A stretch of 64,000 bases of DNA from Diplonema japonicum (lineage: Eukaryota > Euglenozoa > Diplonemea > Diplonemida > Diplonemidae): positions 1 through 64,000 of the forward strand of contig OZ025752.1 in the NCBI GenBank assembly GCA_964019335.1, written 5' to 3'. Position numbers and translations under genes: made by a program. The stretch's first letter is position 1. Every line of letters begins with the position of its first letter. This document shows positions 1 to 9,889 of this stretch, piece after piece. A model generated the notes under the pieces. That model made no database searches. It saw only the letters and a program-made list of their open reading frames with translations, and was not told where the DNA came from.

Positions 1-304
1 GGGTTTGCGGGTTTGCGGGTTTGCGGGTTTGCGGGTTTGCGGGTTTGCGGGTTTGCGGGTTTGCGGGTTTGCGGGTTTGCGGGTTTGCGGGTTTGCGGGT
101 TTGCGGGTTTGCGGGTTTGCGGGTTTGCGGGTTTGCGGGTTTGCGGGGTTTGCGGGGTTTGCGGGGTTTGCGGGTTTGCGGGGTTTGCGGGGTTTGCGGG
201 GTTTGCGGGGTTTGCGGGTTTGCGGGTTTGCGGGTTTGCGGGTTTGCGGGTTTGCGGGTTTGCGGGTTTGCGGGTTTGCGGGTTTGCGGGTTTGCGGGTT
301 TGCG
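1..304. repeat. (TTTGCGGG)n minisatellite
   Basis: Perfect 8-bp units GGGTTTGC in tandem, interrupted in the middle (about 140-225) by 9-bp variants with one extra G. All frames stay open and give artefactual repeats, so it is not coding. The unit looks telomere-like (T-run plus G-run), but the G-rich strand reads inward from the left end, opposite to a normal left telomere. The array may continue to the left of the window. Confidence 0.95.
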
Positions 305-316
305 GATTTTTTTTTT

Positions 317-750
317 AAAAAGGGGGACTTGAGAAAATAAATAAAAAGGGGGACTTGAGAAAATAAATAAAAAGGGGGACTTGAGAAAATAAATAAAAAG
401 GGGGACTTGAGAAAATAAATAAAAAGGGGGACTTGAGAAAATAAATAAAAAGGGGGACTTGAGAAAATAAATAAAAAGGGGGACTTGAGAAAATAAATAA
501 AAAGGGGGACTTGAGAAAATAAATAAAAAGGGGGACTTGAGAAAATAAATAAAAAGGGGGACTTGAGAAAATAAATAAAAAGGGGGACTTGAGAAAATAA
601 ATAAAAAGGGGGACTTGAGAAAATAAATAAAAAGGGGGACTTGAGAAAATAAATAAAAAGGGGGACTTGAGAAAATAAATAAAAAGGGGGACTTGAGAAA
701 ATAAATAAAAAGGGGGACTTGAGAAAATAAATAAAAAGGGGGACTTGAGA
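317..750. repeat. 26-bp A/G-rich satellite, about 16.7 copies
   Basis: Tandem units of five A, five G, then ACTTGAGAAAATAAAT; copies are essentially identical. It directly abuts the TTTGCGGG array through a T-run and ends in another T-run. Because 26 is not a multiple of three, the minus strand reads as a 26-residue periodic ORF, which I regard as an artefact. Confidence 0.95.
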
Positions 751-1430
751 ATGTTTTTTTTTTTTTTTTTTTCTTCAAAAGACACACAAGGCACGATAAA
801 TCTTAAGAGAAAATAAAAATATTCCAAAACAGACAATCAAGTTCCAACCTGGGAGGAAGGCATGGGTTTCTCTTTTTCTTTATGGGAGGGAGAGGGGAAG
901 AAGAAGAAGCAACTCCAAATGATAAAAATTCAAAAATAAAAATCTCAAAAAAGGCTTAAAAGAAGAAGAGGCAAATTCAAAAACATACTAGGGAGGAATG
1001 AGTGGGGCAGGGGGTAAAATTTAGGAGGGGGAAAGAGGGAGAATCAAAAAAGGGGAAAGGGGCAGAGTGACCAATGTCCATGCGAAAAAGCATAGAGCGG
1101 GGGAAGAAGAAAATCAAAAACAGGAAAAACACATCACCACAAAAGAAAAAAGAAAAAAAAAAAAAAAACGTCGACCGAGATGGTTCCACTTCAAAAAGAA
1201 AAAGAAAAAGAAAAACAGAAAAATAAAAAAAAAAAAAAAAAAAAAAGGAAAAACAAAAAGAAAAAAAAAAAAAAGGAAAAAAAAAAAAAATCTAAGTGGT
1301 TCTATCTAGCCTGGCCGTTGTAGCACCTGTTCCTATTCTTTTATTTTTCCCTTTTTTTTTTCTCAGAAAAAAAAAAAAAAAAGTTTCACATCTTCCTATG
1401 GCGGGGGGGGGGAGAACAGCCCCCCACACC
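751..1430. other. purine-rich spacer, no gene seen
   Basis: Long A-rich and A/G-rich runs with short T-runs. Short ORFs on both strands are Lys- or Phe-rich translations of homopolymers. Positions about 1300-1439 probably include the 3' untranslated end of the minus-strand retrotransposon; I see no clear poly(A) tail or target duplication that fixes its end. Confidence 0.6.
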
Positions 1431-1439
1431 CCCGCTGGC

Positions 1440-4400
1440 CTATCTGGCCAGCGAGCCTTTGGACCTCTTCTTGTGGGGTATGGGCCCCACCCGTGCCCTC
1501 CCCGACTCGAGCTGCAGCCAAGCCACCGCACTGTTCACCGGGGCCCAGTTCTCCTTGTTGCGCACCTTGACCGTGTCCCGCACCAGGTCGTCGCTCCCCA
1601 GCTCTTCCATCAACCTGTGCTCCGCCAAGAACTTGAACTGGGGCCCGGTCATCCCCTTGAGCTCACCCCTGCATATGTTGGCTTCGACCACGGTGCCATC
1701 CGCCCCCGTACCCTTCAGATAGATGTAGCCACCCTCCACACAATCCGAGTCAGTACTGGCCGATCGGGCCCGGGCCCGCTTCTTGTCCTTCTTGCTCCAC
1801 TTCAGCTCTTCCAGGGTGGGGAGGTCCGTGGCAACCACCTCAGGCCGCCTCTCCCTGTCTTCCTCCTTCTTCCGGGCCAACAGCCCAAGGTACCTCTCAA
1901 AGGAGACGTCCTCGAACAACCCCGGGACCGTCACCACCGCTGACTGCAGGTCGACCTCTTCAACACCCATCTTCCGCAGATGGTCCTGGACAGTGCGCCT
2001 CGTCTCCTTCTCGCAGGGCCCCCTCCCCTCGTAGACGTCGAGGGTGACCTTCCTTCCATCCCTCACCCACGCCTTCACTTTGATCAGGTCCTTGACCTTT
2101 CCCACTGGGGCCCTTATCCTTGCGTCGCACCTCTCCAAGAACTCACGTAGTGTCACCTTGGTAGCGCCGGCTCCCGCCGCAATGCCCACTACCCCTTCCT
2201 TCCCCGGTGTCGGGTGGTGTCTGCACCCCCGGGTCTGCAACTTGACCACCCTCCATGCCGTTTCCAGAGTCCCCTTGAGCACGCCACCCTTGAAACGAAC
2301 AGGTTGCACCGCCGAACACCCACACGCGTACGTGATCTGGAAATCCTGGACCGTCCTCGGGAACTCGAACTCGCGGTATGTTTCCGACTTCTGCACCTCA
2401 CAACCCACAATGCGGCTGCGGCGCTCTCCGTCCGACCCACCTTCCAAGCTTGCGAAGTACTGCTTTACCATCATGTATCCAAGTCCAGCGATACCAATCT
2501 GGCCAGCCATAGCCACCTCCAGTGGAACACCCAGCGACTCGGCCTTCGCAAGAAGCATCTCCTCAGTCCTCTCCCTTCCAGGGTCCGTTCCTTCTTCAAG
2601 GATGATCTCCACCCGGCCCTCGAACTGGATGATGAACTTGAGCAGTCGGTCCCCCGGCCTCGCCCTCAGTGGCACCATCGCTCTCGGAATTGGGATGCCC
2701 ATCACCACATCAATCGGGTCAAGCTGAACGAAGTCTCCCCCTACTTCCACCTGCTGTTCCCTTTCCGGTGCCCCGACTCCCATCAGCTGATCTCCCTCCG
2801 GCGTCTGGATCCCACCCCTAGGTGTGTCAGGCCCCGACTGGCTGCCTCCGCTCGGTGCGTTCCCGCCCTCTTTGGTCCCTTCGGGGGCGTCATCCGCCTG
2901 CGGCTTCAGAGTCCTCCCACCGCCCTGTCTCTTCGCAGCTTGTTCCCTACAGAATTCGCTCACGGTCATCTTCCTCGTAGCAGTTGTCGCACTCTGGTCC
3001 CCCTTGTTCGAGTCCCTCTGGGCCTCCGTATCCCCCTTAGGACACTGGTCCAAGGTCTGGTTCACCGCAGCGTCAGTCGCCCCTTGTCTCTTCCCATCTT
3101 CCTGGGCCTTCGGGTCAAGCTCCCCTCCCTGCCCAGCCCTCTCGCTGGATCCTGTTCCGACCATCTCCGTGTCTTCTCCTCCCGGCGAGGCTGCTTCGAG
3201 TCCTGCTCCCGCTTTCCCTTGTGTTCCACCCTCCACCGGTTCCGCCTTTCGCTGCTGCTGCATTCGGGCGTCCAGGTCCTTCTTCGTCTGCTCCAGAAGG
3301 GCATCCAGCTGGTGGGCCACCGTGATTGGGGGTCCGCCTCCCTGTCCCTTCACTTCCCTCTCGGACGACTCCTCAGCTTCGGTGGTTTTTTCATTGCCGA
3401 AGGAGTCCTCTGTGAGGTCAGTGTTGGATTCAGTGTTGGGTTCGTTGTTCGCTTCCTCGTTGTCCTTTTTTTCCTCTTCGCCGTCCGGTACCGGGGGCCC
3501 TGGATCCAACTGTACAGGCCCTTTGACTAACAGCGCCCCTGCTATCGATCTCATCATGGCCGTTGACACCTCTTGGACCACACGCCTGTGTATCGAGACT
3601 CTGTCCCCGTGAGCCCGCGCAGCTATGCTCCTGGACAGTTTCTTCGTGAGGTAGACTGCTGCCTCCCCGAACCCCCCAAAGGTCTCCATCGCGAAAGGTA
3701 CAAAGGCCACGCGTGTCTTGGCGAGCTCCGCCTCATACTTCTGGCGCTTGTAGTGTTCCGCCTTCGCCGCTGCGTATCCCGCAGTCTTCGCCGCCTGGTT
3801 GACACAAGACTCGTTCCTCGGGTGCACGATGACCACGTCCATAGCCATTGGGCGGGAACCCCCCACCCCACCTGGGAAGAACACGTCCGCCGGGCGCTGG
3901 GACGACCCCGGGATCAGCCCCGTCTTCTCCATCGTTGCGCTCACCCCGGCCCACTGACAGTGTCTGTGGATGGTCTCCTTCACCCGGTCGTGCCTCGCAA
4001 TCCTGGCGTTGCCGCATCCCTGGGCATGGTCACCCCATACGTCCATCCCCTCAGTCTTGCACCTCGGGTCGTGGCAGCTCTCACCCTGCTTGTAGACCGG
4101 AGCCCCCAACCACCACTTGATCAGAGCCCCAAACTCGTTGTCCGACAGCTGGTTGTAGAAGTCAGGCGTCGCCGTCAACCACGCTCCCGCATAGTGCATT
4201 GACTCCGACATCAACCTCGCTCTCGAGCGTGCATCTGCTTTCGCCAAGAGGTCCTCCAGCGCCTTCTCATCAAGCACCCTAGAGAGCCACCTCTGGCTGC
4301 AGATGTGGGGGGCCTTGGCCACCATGTCGGGTGTAATCTGCATGCCGCCCTTCGTCCTGTTGAACCACTCGAGCCAGCTCCCCCATACACCCCCTTCCAG

Positions 4401-7400
4401 CCCATGTTCGTATTTGGGATCCAGCTCCTTGCACAGCTTCATCGTCGACGCCCTCGAAGCCATGTTGGCCGCGCGCAGGTGCTCCTGGCAGCTCCTCATC
4501 CCAAGCCCACCGACTTTTACGGACAGTTTCGCCTGCTGCCATTCTTTCGACCCGTTCTCGAACTGCATGCCGCACACCTTCGACATCGTCTTCCGCACCA
4601 TCTCGTCGAACCTGTGCATGACCCCTCCCACATGCGAGTCTGGGACCACTCTCATGTAAAACACCAGTTTGCTGTATGAGCTGCAATACCGGAGAAGTGT
4701 GTACCCTGTCTGCCTCCCCACCTTGGTCAGCATGTCGAAGTTCTCTTCCAGCGCGTCCAAGCGTTTGTTCAGAAAGGCTTGCGTGTACTCCGGCGATCCT
4801 ATCGGCGCCCCCAGGAGCATGAAGTTCCTCTCTTTGTGGAAATTCTCTTCTGTCAGGCCATCGAAGCCTGTGTCCTCCACTGTCTGGGGGAGGTCGCCAC
4901 TAACCCATATGAGCTCGCACTTCTGGGGTTTCACTTTCAGCCCTATCATTCCGCTCAGCTCACACAAGATGTTGTACGCCTTTCTCACTTCATCCACATT
5001 CCCCACAAGGACGCCATCGTCCAGGTAGAACTGGAGGATGTCCAGGTTGCAGTCTTCACTTATCTTGTTCACCAGGGGTTGGATGGCCAGAGAGAACAGC
5101 AGCGGTCCCATCGGGTCCCCCTGTTGCACCCCTTCCTGGGACTTAATCACCTTTCCGTTGTAGTATAATTGGGAGGGCACCCTGTAGCACCAATCGGCCC
5201 ACGCATACAGCCCCGACGCTTGCTCATAGGCCTGTGAGCACAGCTGCCTCCGACAAACACTGTTGAAGGCGTTGGCGTAGTCGATCTTGAGGATCACCTT
5301 GTTTTCCTGCTTGTTGCCCCGTTCCCTGTCCACATACTGCCTGATGGTGTGTATAGCCGCCTCCATTCCAGCAGGGACCGATACCCCCACCTGGCCGCCT
5401 TTCTTCAGGTACGAAGAGGCCACTTCCGGAGCGATCTTCTTCACAAGGGATTTCCCCACCAGCCGACGCAGCACATCCCCAACGGCTATGGGCCGCACGT
5501 CCCTGTCGTTCTTCTTGAGGGCCACAAGGTTCGCCCCTGCCATCAGCGGAGCCACCTCCCTAGGGGCCGTGCCTCTAGCTAATGCGTTGACTGCCCTCGT
5601 CACCGACATCAAACAGCCTTGAGACTCAAAAGCTCCGTCCACCGCGTCCTTGATGTGCTGGGCTCTCAGACCAGTCGGTCCCGCAGCAGTCCCCCTCGGG
5701 AAGTCCCTGATTGCGTCCAGCACTTCTTCTGGCAAGACTTCTACCGCTTCCTTCGTCTTCGCCGGGTTGTCCCATTGGGGGTGTAGTGGCTCTGGATGTT
5801 TGCTCTGCAGCGCTCTCCAGCAATCCTCATTGTCTTCCGCCAGCCCCTGGGCTACAAGCGCCGCGTTTCCTGCCGAGAACCTCCCTTTGCTGCACAGTTC
5901 CGTGGCCCTGGCGACCTTAGAGACCTCGTCGTTCTTAGGTTCCCCCTTCTCACCTGATTCCAGCTTATTCCAGAGGGCCATGTAATTTCCCTTCTCCCAC
6001 TCCTCCAATCTGGCCTGGACACTCAGCTCCGTCTCCTTGTCCCGCTTCTTCCCTCCCCTCTTCTTCCACAGGCAGGCTTTGGGGAGCATCGCCACCAGCA
6101 GCCAAGCCTCCTCTGTGTTGTCCTTCACCGCCCGGCCCAGAGTGTGCTTAAGGGTAAGCCCCCACAGTCTTTGAAGGCTCGTCGGGATCGACCCCATGGT
6201 CGTGACGTTCATGGCGGCTATGGCTTCCAGGCTGGGTAACTCGGTCCTCGTCGGGGCCGGCGGGGGGGTCGTGTATTCCCCTTCCCTTCGCACCGCCTTT
6301 TTGCACTCGTCGTGGCACCCCTGACCCTTCCACACACAGCCCCTGCACACCAGGCACCTCTCGAGGTCCAGTCTCCTCAGAACGCTCTCCGGGATCTCAT
6401 CACTCTCCAGGTGCCCATCCAGGTGACACTTCCATACCCTTGTCGAGTTGAACGGGGTCGTGCTTTTGCACTTCGACCTAGCGCAGTTCGCCACCGGACA
6501 GTACAGGAATTGCTGGTTCCTTGCCCCCATCTGGTCCAACACCCCTGCCTTCCCGTATCCAGGGATCGCACGGTCTATTATGTCCCACTCCCCGATGTCC
6601 TCACCCGGGGCCTCGGAGGGTTGCTTACCTGCCTTTTGTAGAGCTACCGATTGGGACTCATCAAGGAGCATCATCATCGACTCCTCCTCTCCGACTGCAT
6701 ACTCGTAGTGGTTGCCGTTGTACGCCAGCACCACCACCTTCTCGTGGTCGGAGTTGTACTCCCCTATCATCAGGACTGGGTTGTTCCCCCCAGCAACCAC
6801 GAGTATCGTGCGGCCAAACGCTTGTGCTGCGGCTGCCAGGCACAAGTGGTCTCCCCACGTCGCTGCTGTGCCCATCCCTTCCAAGTACCGGTCCCAACCC
6901 TCACTGCAAAACGGGGCATAGTGCTCCTCCCGGTGTTTCATCCATTCTACAACCTCGCTCCTGATGTGGGTGTGGTCGCCGTAGGCCTCCCCGAGCGAAC
7001 CGGCCAGGGCGTGGAACATGCAGTTCCCGTCCTTCTCCGTCGATCTCCTCGTCAGCTTGAAGCTCTTCATGATCTCGTCCACTGACTTGCCGGCCCTGGG
7101 TTGTTTGTCGGGGTTCCACAGATTCCGCTGCCTGTGTAGTGCACAGTGCGTCTGGTTCGACGAGCACGCCGCAGCACACGTTCCACAGAGGTTCACCTTC
7201 ATGCTCCTCGCCTGCTCTTGTTTCACAAAATGATGGTGGACCGCATTGAGGTGTTTAACTAGACAGCTTGCCACACTGGTGCGGAAAGAGCAGCCTTCCA
7301 TCCGGCATTGATGTTTGTCTGTTCCTTCTTTTTCCCCCTCCTTCTGCGCCTCCGTGTGCTCATCATCCAAATCCATGGGGGGAGGGTCACCACCTCCTTG

Positions 7401-8396
7401 CAACGCGTCCCCTGCCAGCGTCAAGTCCGCAAAGGGGTCCAGGTGTTCGGCCTGAAAGAGCTTATCCTCCGTCTCAGCTCGTTCCTTCGCCGCTTGCTTG
7501 GCGTCCTCCTTCTTTTTTCTGCGTCTTGAGCTTCTAGGCGGGCCCAAGTACACCGGCCGGTAGTGACCTCTCGATCCGCGTCTTGTCTTCCTCAGCTTTA
7601 CCGGTCCGAATCTCTGGGTCGGGTCAGCACCAGCTTTCCCCACCATCACTTCCGACATGGCCCAGAGCGACATCAGCCCCCCTATCCAAACTGAAGTGCT
7701 TCCCACCAGAGTGCCCCCTACCGCTAGCCAAGCGAGCTCCCCGGCGGACCATTCATCCCCTCGGGGCCCCACCTGTACCCTTGACCTGCGGGTGGTCCTC
7801 CTGTCGCTCCCCGGCCTCTTCCACAACACTGCCGCATGCAGGAAGGAGGGGGCCATCCCGATGCCCGCCCCCAGCACCTGCCTCACCCCTGGGATCAGCA
7901 AGAGGGAGAACAGGGCGACCCAGGCCCACACCCCCAGGTGCTCCCATCTCACCCCTTCCTTGCTGTGTCCCGTCCGTCTGCGGTGCCTCCTTGTGCCGGT
8001 TGCAGCCCTAGGTGCCGGGATTCTGGGTGCCAGGGGTTGGGCTCCAGGCGTTCCCACCTCGGTCCGCTTCAGCCCCATTGCAGGGTCATCTGGCTTCTGT
8101 TCCAGGGCGGCCTCGTGTTCCTCTCTGCAGGCCCTCCTCCTCCCTTCTTTCCTCGCACGACGGTGCCTTTTCTTCTCCTGTCTGGCAGCCTCCCTCGCCC
8201 CCTCCCTCGCCTTGGTCCTCTTCTCCCGACGCCTCTGAAGGGCCGTTTCACTCCTGTGCCTCCTCCTGTTCTTCTTCCGCTTGGGCGCTGGCTTAGGTTC
8301 CCTGCCACCCATGGCAATCCAGGGGGCTCTTTTCTGTCTTCTCACAAGGGTGTGCAGTGGTGCTCTCACGTCGCTCGCAGCCTCCGCCCCAACCAC
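1440..8396 (-). CDS. non-LTR retrotransposon polyprotein: OTU-like protease, RT, restriction-like endonuclease
   Basis: A single uninterrupted 2318-codon ORF. In order: a Lys/Arg-rich N-terminus; two hydrophobic segments at about residues 153-179 and 218-250; a C2H2 finger near 366-394; an OTU-type cysteine protease from about 450 with the DGNC nucleophile motif and a late NHYEY motif; a Cys/His cluster near 630-700; reverse transcriptase about 930-1230 with KIDYANAFNSV (motif A), GVQQGDPMGP (motif B) and FYLDDG (motif C); then a Cys/His knuckle near 1438 and RPADVFF...AMDVVIVHP (1500-1525), the restriction-like endonuclease signature of R2/NeSL-type elements. About 690 acidic and basic residues follow the endonuclease, which is unusual since that domain normally ends such proteins. 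The intact frame suggests a recent insertion. Exact clade (NeSL, Utopia, R2-like) is not resolved. Confidence 0.93.
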   Translation of the reverse strand: MVGAEAASDVRAPLHTLVRRQKRAPWIAMGGREPKPAPKRKKNRRRHRSETALQRRREKRTKAREGAREAARQEKKRHRRARKEGRRRACREEHEAALEQKPDDPAMGLKRTEVGTPGAQPLAPRIPAPRAATGTRRHRRRTGHSKEGVRWEHLGVWAWVALFSLLLIPGVRQVLGAGIGMAPSFLHAAVLWKRPGSDRRTTRRSRVQVGPRGDEWSAGELAWLAVGGTLVGSTSVWIGGLMSLWAMSEVMVGKAGADPTQRFGPVKLRKTRRGSRGHYRPVYLGPPRSSRRRKKKEDAKQAAKERAETEDKLFQAEHLDPFADLTLAGDALQGGGDPPPMDLDDEHTEAQKEGEKEGTDKHQCRMEGCSFRTSVASCLVKHLNAVHHHFVKQEQARSMKVNLCGTCAAACSSNQTHCALHRQRNLWNPDKQPRAGKSVDEIMKSFKLTRRSTEKDGNCMFHALAGSLGEAYGDHTHIRSEVVEWMKHREEHYAPFCSEGWDRYLEGMGTAATWGDHLCLAAAAQAFGRTILVVAGGNNPVLMIGEYNSDHEKVVVLAYNGNHYEYAVGEEESMMMLLDESQSVALQKAGKQPSEAPGEDIGEWDIIDRAIPGYGKAGVLDQMGARNQQFLYCPVANCARSKCKSTTPFNSTRVWKCHLDGHLESDEIPESVLRRLDLERCLVCRGCVWKGQGCHDECKKAVRREGEYTTPPPAPTRTELPSLEAIAAMNVTTMGSIPTSLQRLWGLTLKHTLGRAVKDNTEEAWLLVAMLPKACLWKKRGGKKRDKETELSVQARLEEWEKGNYMALWNKLESGEKGEPKNDEVSKVARATELCSKGRFSAGNAALVAQGLAEDNEDCWRALQSKHPEPLHPQWDNPAKTKEAVEVLPEEVLDAIRDFPRGTAAGPTGLRAQHIKDAVDGAFESQGCLMSVTRAVNALARGTAPREVAPLMAGANLVALKKNDRDVRPIAVGDVLRRLVGKSLVKKIAPEVASSYLKKGGQVGVSVPAGMEAAIHTIRQYVDRERGNKQENKVILKIDYANAFNSVCRRQLCSQAYEQASGLYAWADWCYRVPSQLYYNGKVIKSQEGVQQGDPMGPLLFSLAIQPLVNKISEDCNLDILQFYLDDGVLVGNVDEVRKAYNILCELSGMIGLKVKPQKCELIWVSGDLPQTVEDTGFDGLTEENFHKERNFMLLGAPIGSPEYTQAFLNKRLDALEENFDMLTKVGRQTGYTLLRYCSSYSKLVFYMRVVPDSHVGGVMHRFDEMVRKTMSKVCGMQFENGSKEWQQAKLSVKVGGLGMRSCQEHLRAANMASRASTMKLCKELDPKYEHGLEGGVWGSWLEWFNRTKGGMQITPDMVAKAPHICSQRWLSRVLDEKALEDLLAKADARSRARLMSESMHYAGAWLTATPDFYNQLSDNEFGALIKWWLGAPVYKQGESCHDPRCKTEGMDVWGDHAQGCGNARIARHDRVKETIHRHCQWAGVSATMEKTGLIPGSSQRPADVFFPGGVGGSRPMAMDVVIVHPRNESCVNQAAKTAGYAAAKAEHYKRQKYEAELAKTRVAFVPFAMETFGGFGEAAVYLTKKLSRSIAARAHGDRVSIHRRVVQEVSTAMMRSIAGALLVKGPVQLDPGPPVPDGEEEKKDNEEANNEPNTESNTDLTEDSFGNEKTTEAEESSEREVKGQGGGPPITVAHQLDALLEQTKKDLDARMQQQRKAEPVEGGTQGKAGAGLEAASPGGEDTEMVGTGSSERAGQGGELDPKAQEDGKRQGATDAAVNQTLDQCPKGDTEAQRDSNKGDQSATTATRKMTVSEFCREQAAKRQGGGRTLKPQADDAPEGTKEGGNAPSGGSQSGPDTPRGGIQTPEGDQLMGVGAPEREQQVEVGGDFVQLDPIDVVMGIPIPRAMVPLRARPGDRLLKFIIQFEGRVEIILEEGTDPGRERTEEMLLAKAESLGVPLEVAMAGQIGIAGLGYMMVKQYFASLEGGSDGERRSRIVGCEVQKSETYREFEFPRTVQDFQITYACGCSAVQPVRFKGGVLKGTLETAWRVVKLQTRGCRHHPTPGKEGVVGIAAGAGATKVTLREFLERCDARIRAPVGKVKDLIKVKAWVRDGRKVTLDVYEGRGPCEKETRRTVQDHLRKMGVEEVDLQSAVVTVPGLFEDVSFERYLGLLARKKEEDRERRPEVVATDLPTLEELKWSKKDKKRARARSASTDSDCVEGGYIYLKGTGADGTVVEANICRGELKGMTGPQFKFLAEHRLMEELGSDDLVRDTVKVRNKENWAPVNSAVAWLQLESGRARVGPIPHKKRSKGSLAR

Positions 8397-8750
8397 ACCT
8401 TGGCAGGCGGCGGGGGTGGGTGCTGGGTCCCCCTGGTTGTTTGAAAAGAAAAAAGGTTTCTCCTTGTTTGTTTTTTTTTTTTTCTTTCCCTTCCACCCTC
8501 AAAAAAAGCCCCCGGCCCTTGGGGACCAGGGTGTACACCTCCGTAGAGGGTCCAGAAAAAATGGGGGGCAGAGAGGGAGGAGCACTACCTTCTCTCGGGC
8601 ACACTGTCTCTCCCTCTGCCTTTTTTTCCTCCGAAGAGGGTCTGTTTTTCACCTCCATGGAGGGTCCCTCTGGAGAGGGCTCTATAAAAGAAAAAGGGGG
8701 GGACAAATGGGGGGGAGGAACACTACCTGCTCTCGGGAGTGTCACCTCTT
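8397..8750 (-). repeat. 5' untranslated region of the OTU/RT element with two degenerate tandem units
   Basis: Two related blocks of about 110 bp (near 8530-8625 and 8648-8750). Both start with CACCTCC(G/A)T(A/G)(G/G)AGGGTCC and both carry a GGAGGA(G/A)CACTACCT(T/G)CTCTCGGG core. At about 8751 the sequence switches abruptly to the 5' exon of the hAT family (TATAAACAGATGTCTAC), so 8750 is a good candidate for the retrotransposon's 5' junction. Confidence 0.6.
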
Positions 8751-9640
8751 ATAAACAGATGTCTACAAGAAAAGATGTTACACAGGTACTGAGAGACGAC
8801 AACAACAACAACAATGAGAAACGAAGAAAAAAAAAAAAAAAAAAACTTTTATCTTCTTTTTCAGGTGGTGGGGATAACATGAAAATATAAGAAAAACATC
8901 AGATGTGTTGTTTGCTGTTGACCTCCATGTTGGTCATCACCAGTAGTGCCCAAGTGGAGAACATAATGCAGATGCTCAGGGTGATGAATTGGCAGCAAAC
9001 TGCATGAGTGCAGAATCTTGGTTACCCCGGGTTGCTACGGCTGGGGTTAAGCTGCACACTGCACACATTAAGAACACAACACAGAACACAGAAGAAGCTA
9101 CAACTCAGCTGCAGTGCCCCCCTGTATCAAGTTAACAGTTCTTGTGCAGGCACCGCCAACACGACGAACAGGCATTTCCTCCATCCACTTGGCCGGTCAT
9201 CACCTGTAGCACCCTGAGTGGAAGAACAAATCGCAGATGCTCAGGGTGAGTAAACTACGTAGGGCACCAGCTGGGGTTGAGCTGCACACCGCATGCATTA
9301 AGGACACGACACGGAACGCAGAAGCGGCCAAGGTGCACCCCCTGTCACTGGTCTCCTTTACCTCTTTCATGTTATTTGGTGGTGGGGATCACAGAAATAT
9401 GGAAATATAAGAAGTACATCAGATGTGTTGTTTGCTGTTGACCTCCATGTTGGTCATCACCGATTGTGCCCGAGTGGAGGAACGTATTGCAGATGCTCAG
9501 GGTGATGAACTGGCAGCAAACTACACAGGCCCAGAATCTTGGTTACCAGGGCCATGGCTGGTGTTGAGCTGCACACTGCACACATTAAGGACATGACACG
9601 GAATATTGTGCTGTCAGTGTTGTGGTGATATAGTCACCAC
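8751..9640 (+). repeat. hAT-derived fragment and satellite-like dispersed repeat units
   Basis: 8758-8830 matches, in the + direction, the first coding exon of the hAT family (MSTRKDVTQVLRDD then an Asn run), also present on the minus strand at 11060-11110, 15830-15873 and 16510-16577. It is followed by about 300-bp units with recurring blocks: GGTGGGGATAACATG..., ACATCAGATGTGTTGTTTGCTGTTGACCTCC, GCAGATGCTCAGGGTGATGAA, and GTTGAGCTGCACAC..CATTAAGGACACGACAC. Two direct copies begin near 8870 and 9378. There is no intact gene. Confidence 0.8.
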
Positions 9641-9683
9641 TTTCAACCTTGATGATGCAAAGAGGAAAAAAAAAGGGGGGGGG

Positions 9684-9800
9684 GGAAAAAACTAGTTTGA
9701 CACTCCATTTGTTTGTGTGCACGAGTGGAATTTTACCTAATAAAATAGCTCATTACACTGCCATCAACTAGTTTTTAGTCTCGACAATAATATTGTTAAA
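9684..9800 (-). repeat. dispersed repeat related to 39118-39230
   Basis: The reverse complement contains CGAGACTAAAAACTAGTT, then GGCAGTGTAATGAGCTATTTTAT. Nearly the same blocks occur in the + direction at about 39147-39195. These two distant copies in opposite orientation define an interspersed family. The part upstream of the 39-kb copy is also shared with 42430-42515. Confidence 0.75.
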
Positions 9801-9889
9801 ACAAAAAAAAAAGTAAGGAATTCCCTGTTCCACCAAGTTCCGGTTCTGCCATTCTGCCAAGTTCCGACTTTCAGTTTGGCGGAAGGGAA

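Noticed and set aside
1-304. Window start as a chromosome end
   Set aside because: The G-rich strand points inward, opposite to a left telomere; kept only as a telomere-like satellite.
5-340. Three + strand ORFs with RVCGFAGL repeats
   Set aside because: They are translations of the 8-bp tandem array in all frames.
315-836. Minus-strand 173-residue ORF of Phe/Pro/Leu repeats
   Set aside because: Explained fully by the 26-bp satellite.
2214-3530. 438-codon + strand ORF opposite the retrotransposon
   Set aside because: Shadow of the GC-rich minus-strand polyprotein; no motif and poor composition.
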